Source of the DNA: Serripes groenlandicus
Taxonomy: Eukaryota > Mollusca > Bivalvia > Cardiida > Cardiidae
Assembly: GCA_031761405.1 (NCBI GenBank)
Contig: JASEVX010000013.1
Coordinates: 36,763,033 to 36,827,032, forward strand
Reading direction: 5' to 3'
DNA: 64,000 nucleotides
The position numbers and the translations under genes were made by a program. Numbering within the stretch: position 1 is the stretch's first letter; every line of letters starts with the position of its first letter. Below are positions 62,901 through 64,000 of the stretch, piece after piece. Below the pieces are notes generated by a model. The model saw only the letters and a list, made by a program, of their open reading frames with translations. It searched no databases and was not told the DNA's origin.

Positions 62901-63764
62901 GTGCTGTTTTGGTGATATAACCGAAATACTATTGAAATGGTGTATCAATCGAAAACATAAAACTAGATATACTGCGCAATAACAAAAACGAAGCTGATTG
63001 TTAAAAGATAAAAAGATAAAAGTCTTGTTAAGACGTCAATTATTATAATGAAAGACAACGTGAAACAGATATTCCCTTTGTTAACACCAACAGATAAGAT
63101 TGTATCTACGTTATTAGTTTGCTTTAATTAAGAGATTAAAGACAATATTAAAAACAGAAGATATTAATTTTCTTCAAAGATACGGCACTGTGATTGAAAC
63201 AAAAGATACAACGTAATTACATAGCTTATGCCAACTCATACACACATATTGACTCTTATTTATACTACAAACTACATCTCATTCACATTACATAGAATTT
63301 AGTTATGAAAATCATTTCGCATCATCTTCTTTTAACCAATATACTTGAGTTTTGAATAGTGTTACTTCTCATTTCTTATTTTATATGCGTTCTATATGAC
63401 CTAAGTTGCCTTAAAATACTTTACGTTCATTCATTCATTCAGTATGCAAATCAAGTGATTTACTAAAGCACTACGATTATCAATTATGCTTATGTAAGAT
63501 TTAATAACCCTATATTGATCTAGTCTGCCTTTTAATGTCATCAAAACCTTACTAATAAAACTTGAGATAGAGTCTGTTTGATAAGGTCCTTTCGTCAACT
63601 TTAAAAGTTGTTATCCGAATGATAATCAGTAACCCTTTCCCACTGTCAGATGCATTCCGACACATCTATAGCAGACGCCTTTCAAAAACAATAGAGGAAA
63701 AGTATAACTTGATTATGATGAGCTAAATACTATGAACCTTATTAAATAATTATAATTCCGTTTT
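62901..63764. other. Non-coding, no signal
   Basis: AT-rich sequence with no exon or structured repeat recognised. Confidence 0.5.
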
Positions 63765-63769
63765 AGAGA

Positions 63770-64000
63770 CCACATCGGTGGTGTAGTTAGAAAGCGTCCG
63801 CCTCGGTGCGGGATATCGCCGGTTCGATACCCGGCCGGGTCATACCGTTAATTCGTTAAAAATGGTAGTAATAGCTGTACTCCTTGGCCGCAATGGTTGC
63901 GGGGTTAGCATTCGACTGACTTGCTGGTGTCATGATAAATAAACCAGTAGTACCGGTAACTTACCCAGGTAACGTCGTGATAAATCTGTAAAGACTGTTT
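63770..64000 (+). repeat. SINE family B, runs off the window
   Basis: The tRNA-like head 'ggtggtgtagttagaaagcg' (A box) and 'cgccggttcgatacccggcc' (B box) is followed by 'aaaaatggtagtaatagctg', 'ttgctggtgtcatgataaat' and 'acccaggtaacgtcgtgata'. It shows the forward layout of the family. Confidence 0.85.

Noticed and set aside
63772..63842. Possible genuine tRNA gene at the right edge
   Set aside because: The tRNA-like head is followed by the conserved SINE B body, so it is a SINE.

Overview
The window reads as nuclear DNA of a marine bivalve mollusc. It is AT-rich, has canonical GT-AG introns up to about 24 kb, and carries several tRNA-derived SINE families, MITEs, foldback elements with the 'cctgcg..ccgcgcag' core, minisatellites and a Tx1/L1-type LINE of the kind common in bivalve genomes. 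The species cannot be named from sequence alone. One assembly gap (200 N) lies at 2977-3176.

Left part (about 3.85-14.6 kb): a nearly complete but decayed Polinton/Maverick, a virus-like DNA transposon. Rightward genes, in order, are protein-primed DNA polymerase B with a probable intron; a small basic protein; a packaging ATPase with an N-terminal C2H2 zinc finger; a second small basic protein; a small KxVLxPxxKY protein; an rve integrase with chromodomain; a small membrane protein; a minor capsid protein; a small inter-capsid protein; the major capsid protein; and an adenain-like protease. Two genes face the other way at the right end: a protein with two PC4-like ssDNA-binding domains and, 2 nt after its inferred stop, a TATA-binding-protein-like protein with both TBP repeats. 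TATA boxes precede at least three of the transcription units, and convergent AATAAA signals sit between protease and TBP. The element therefore appears to carry its own basal-transcription module, which I regard as the most notable content of the window. Stops, frameshifts, a deletion of the polymerase palm and a SINE insertion show that this copy is dead.

Middle and right part (18.5-58.3 kb): one host gene on the + strand, a GMC-family FAD-dependent oxidoreductase. Nine exons with mutually consistent splice phases run from the signal-peptide exon at 18,486 to 58,254. The C-terminal exons with the catalytic His pair lie beyond the window. Intron 1 (24.2 kb) holds satellites, SINEs, MITEs and an antisense Tx1/L1-like LINE (32.25-38.0 kb). 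Minisatellites with open frames sit just upstream of exons 2 and 4, and a SINE sits 16 bp upstream of exon 5.

The rest is non-coding: short interspersed repeats, a hAT transposase remnant (54.3-54.9 kb), a GC-rich TATA-bearing segment (55.1-55.3 kb), a decaying array of about 150-200 bp period (60.1-62.0 kb), and a SINE that runs off the right edge.
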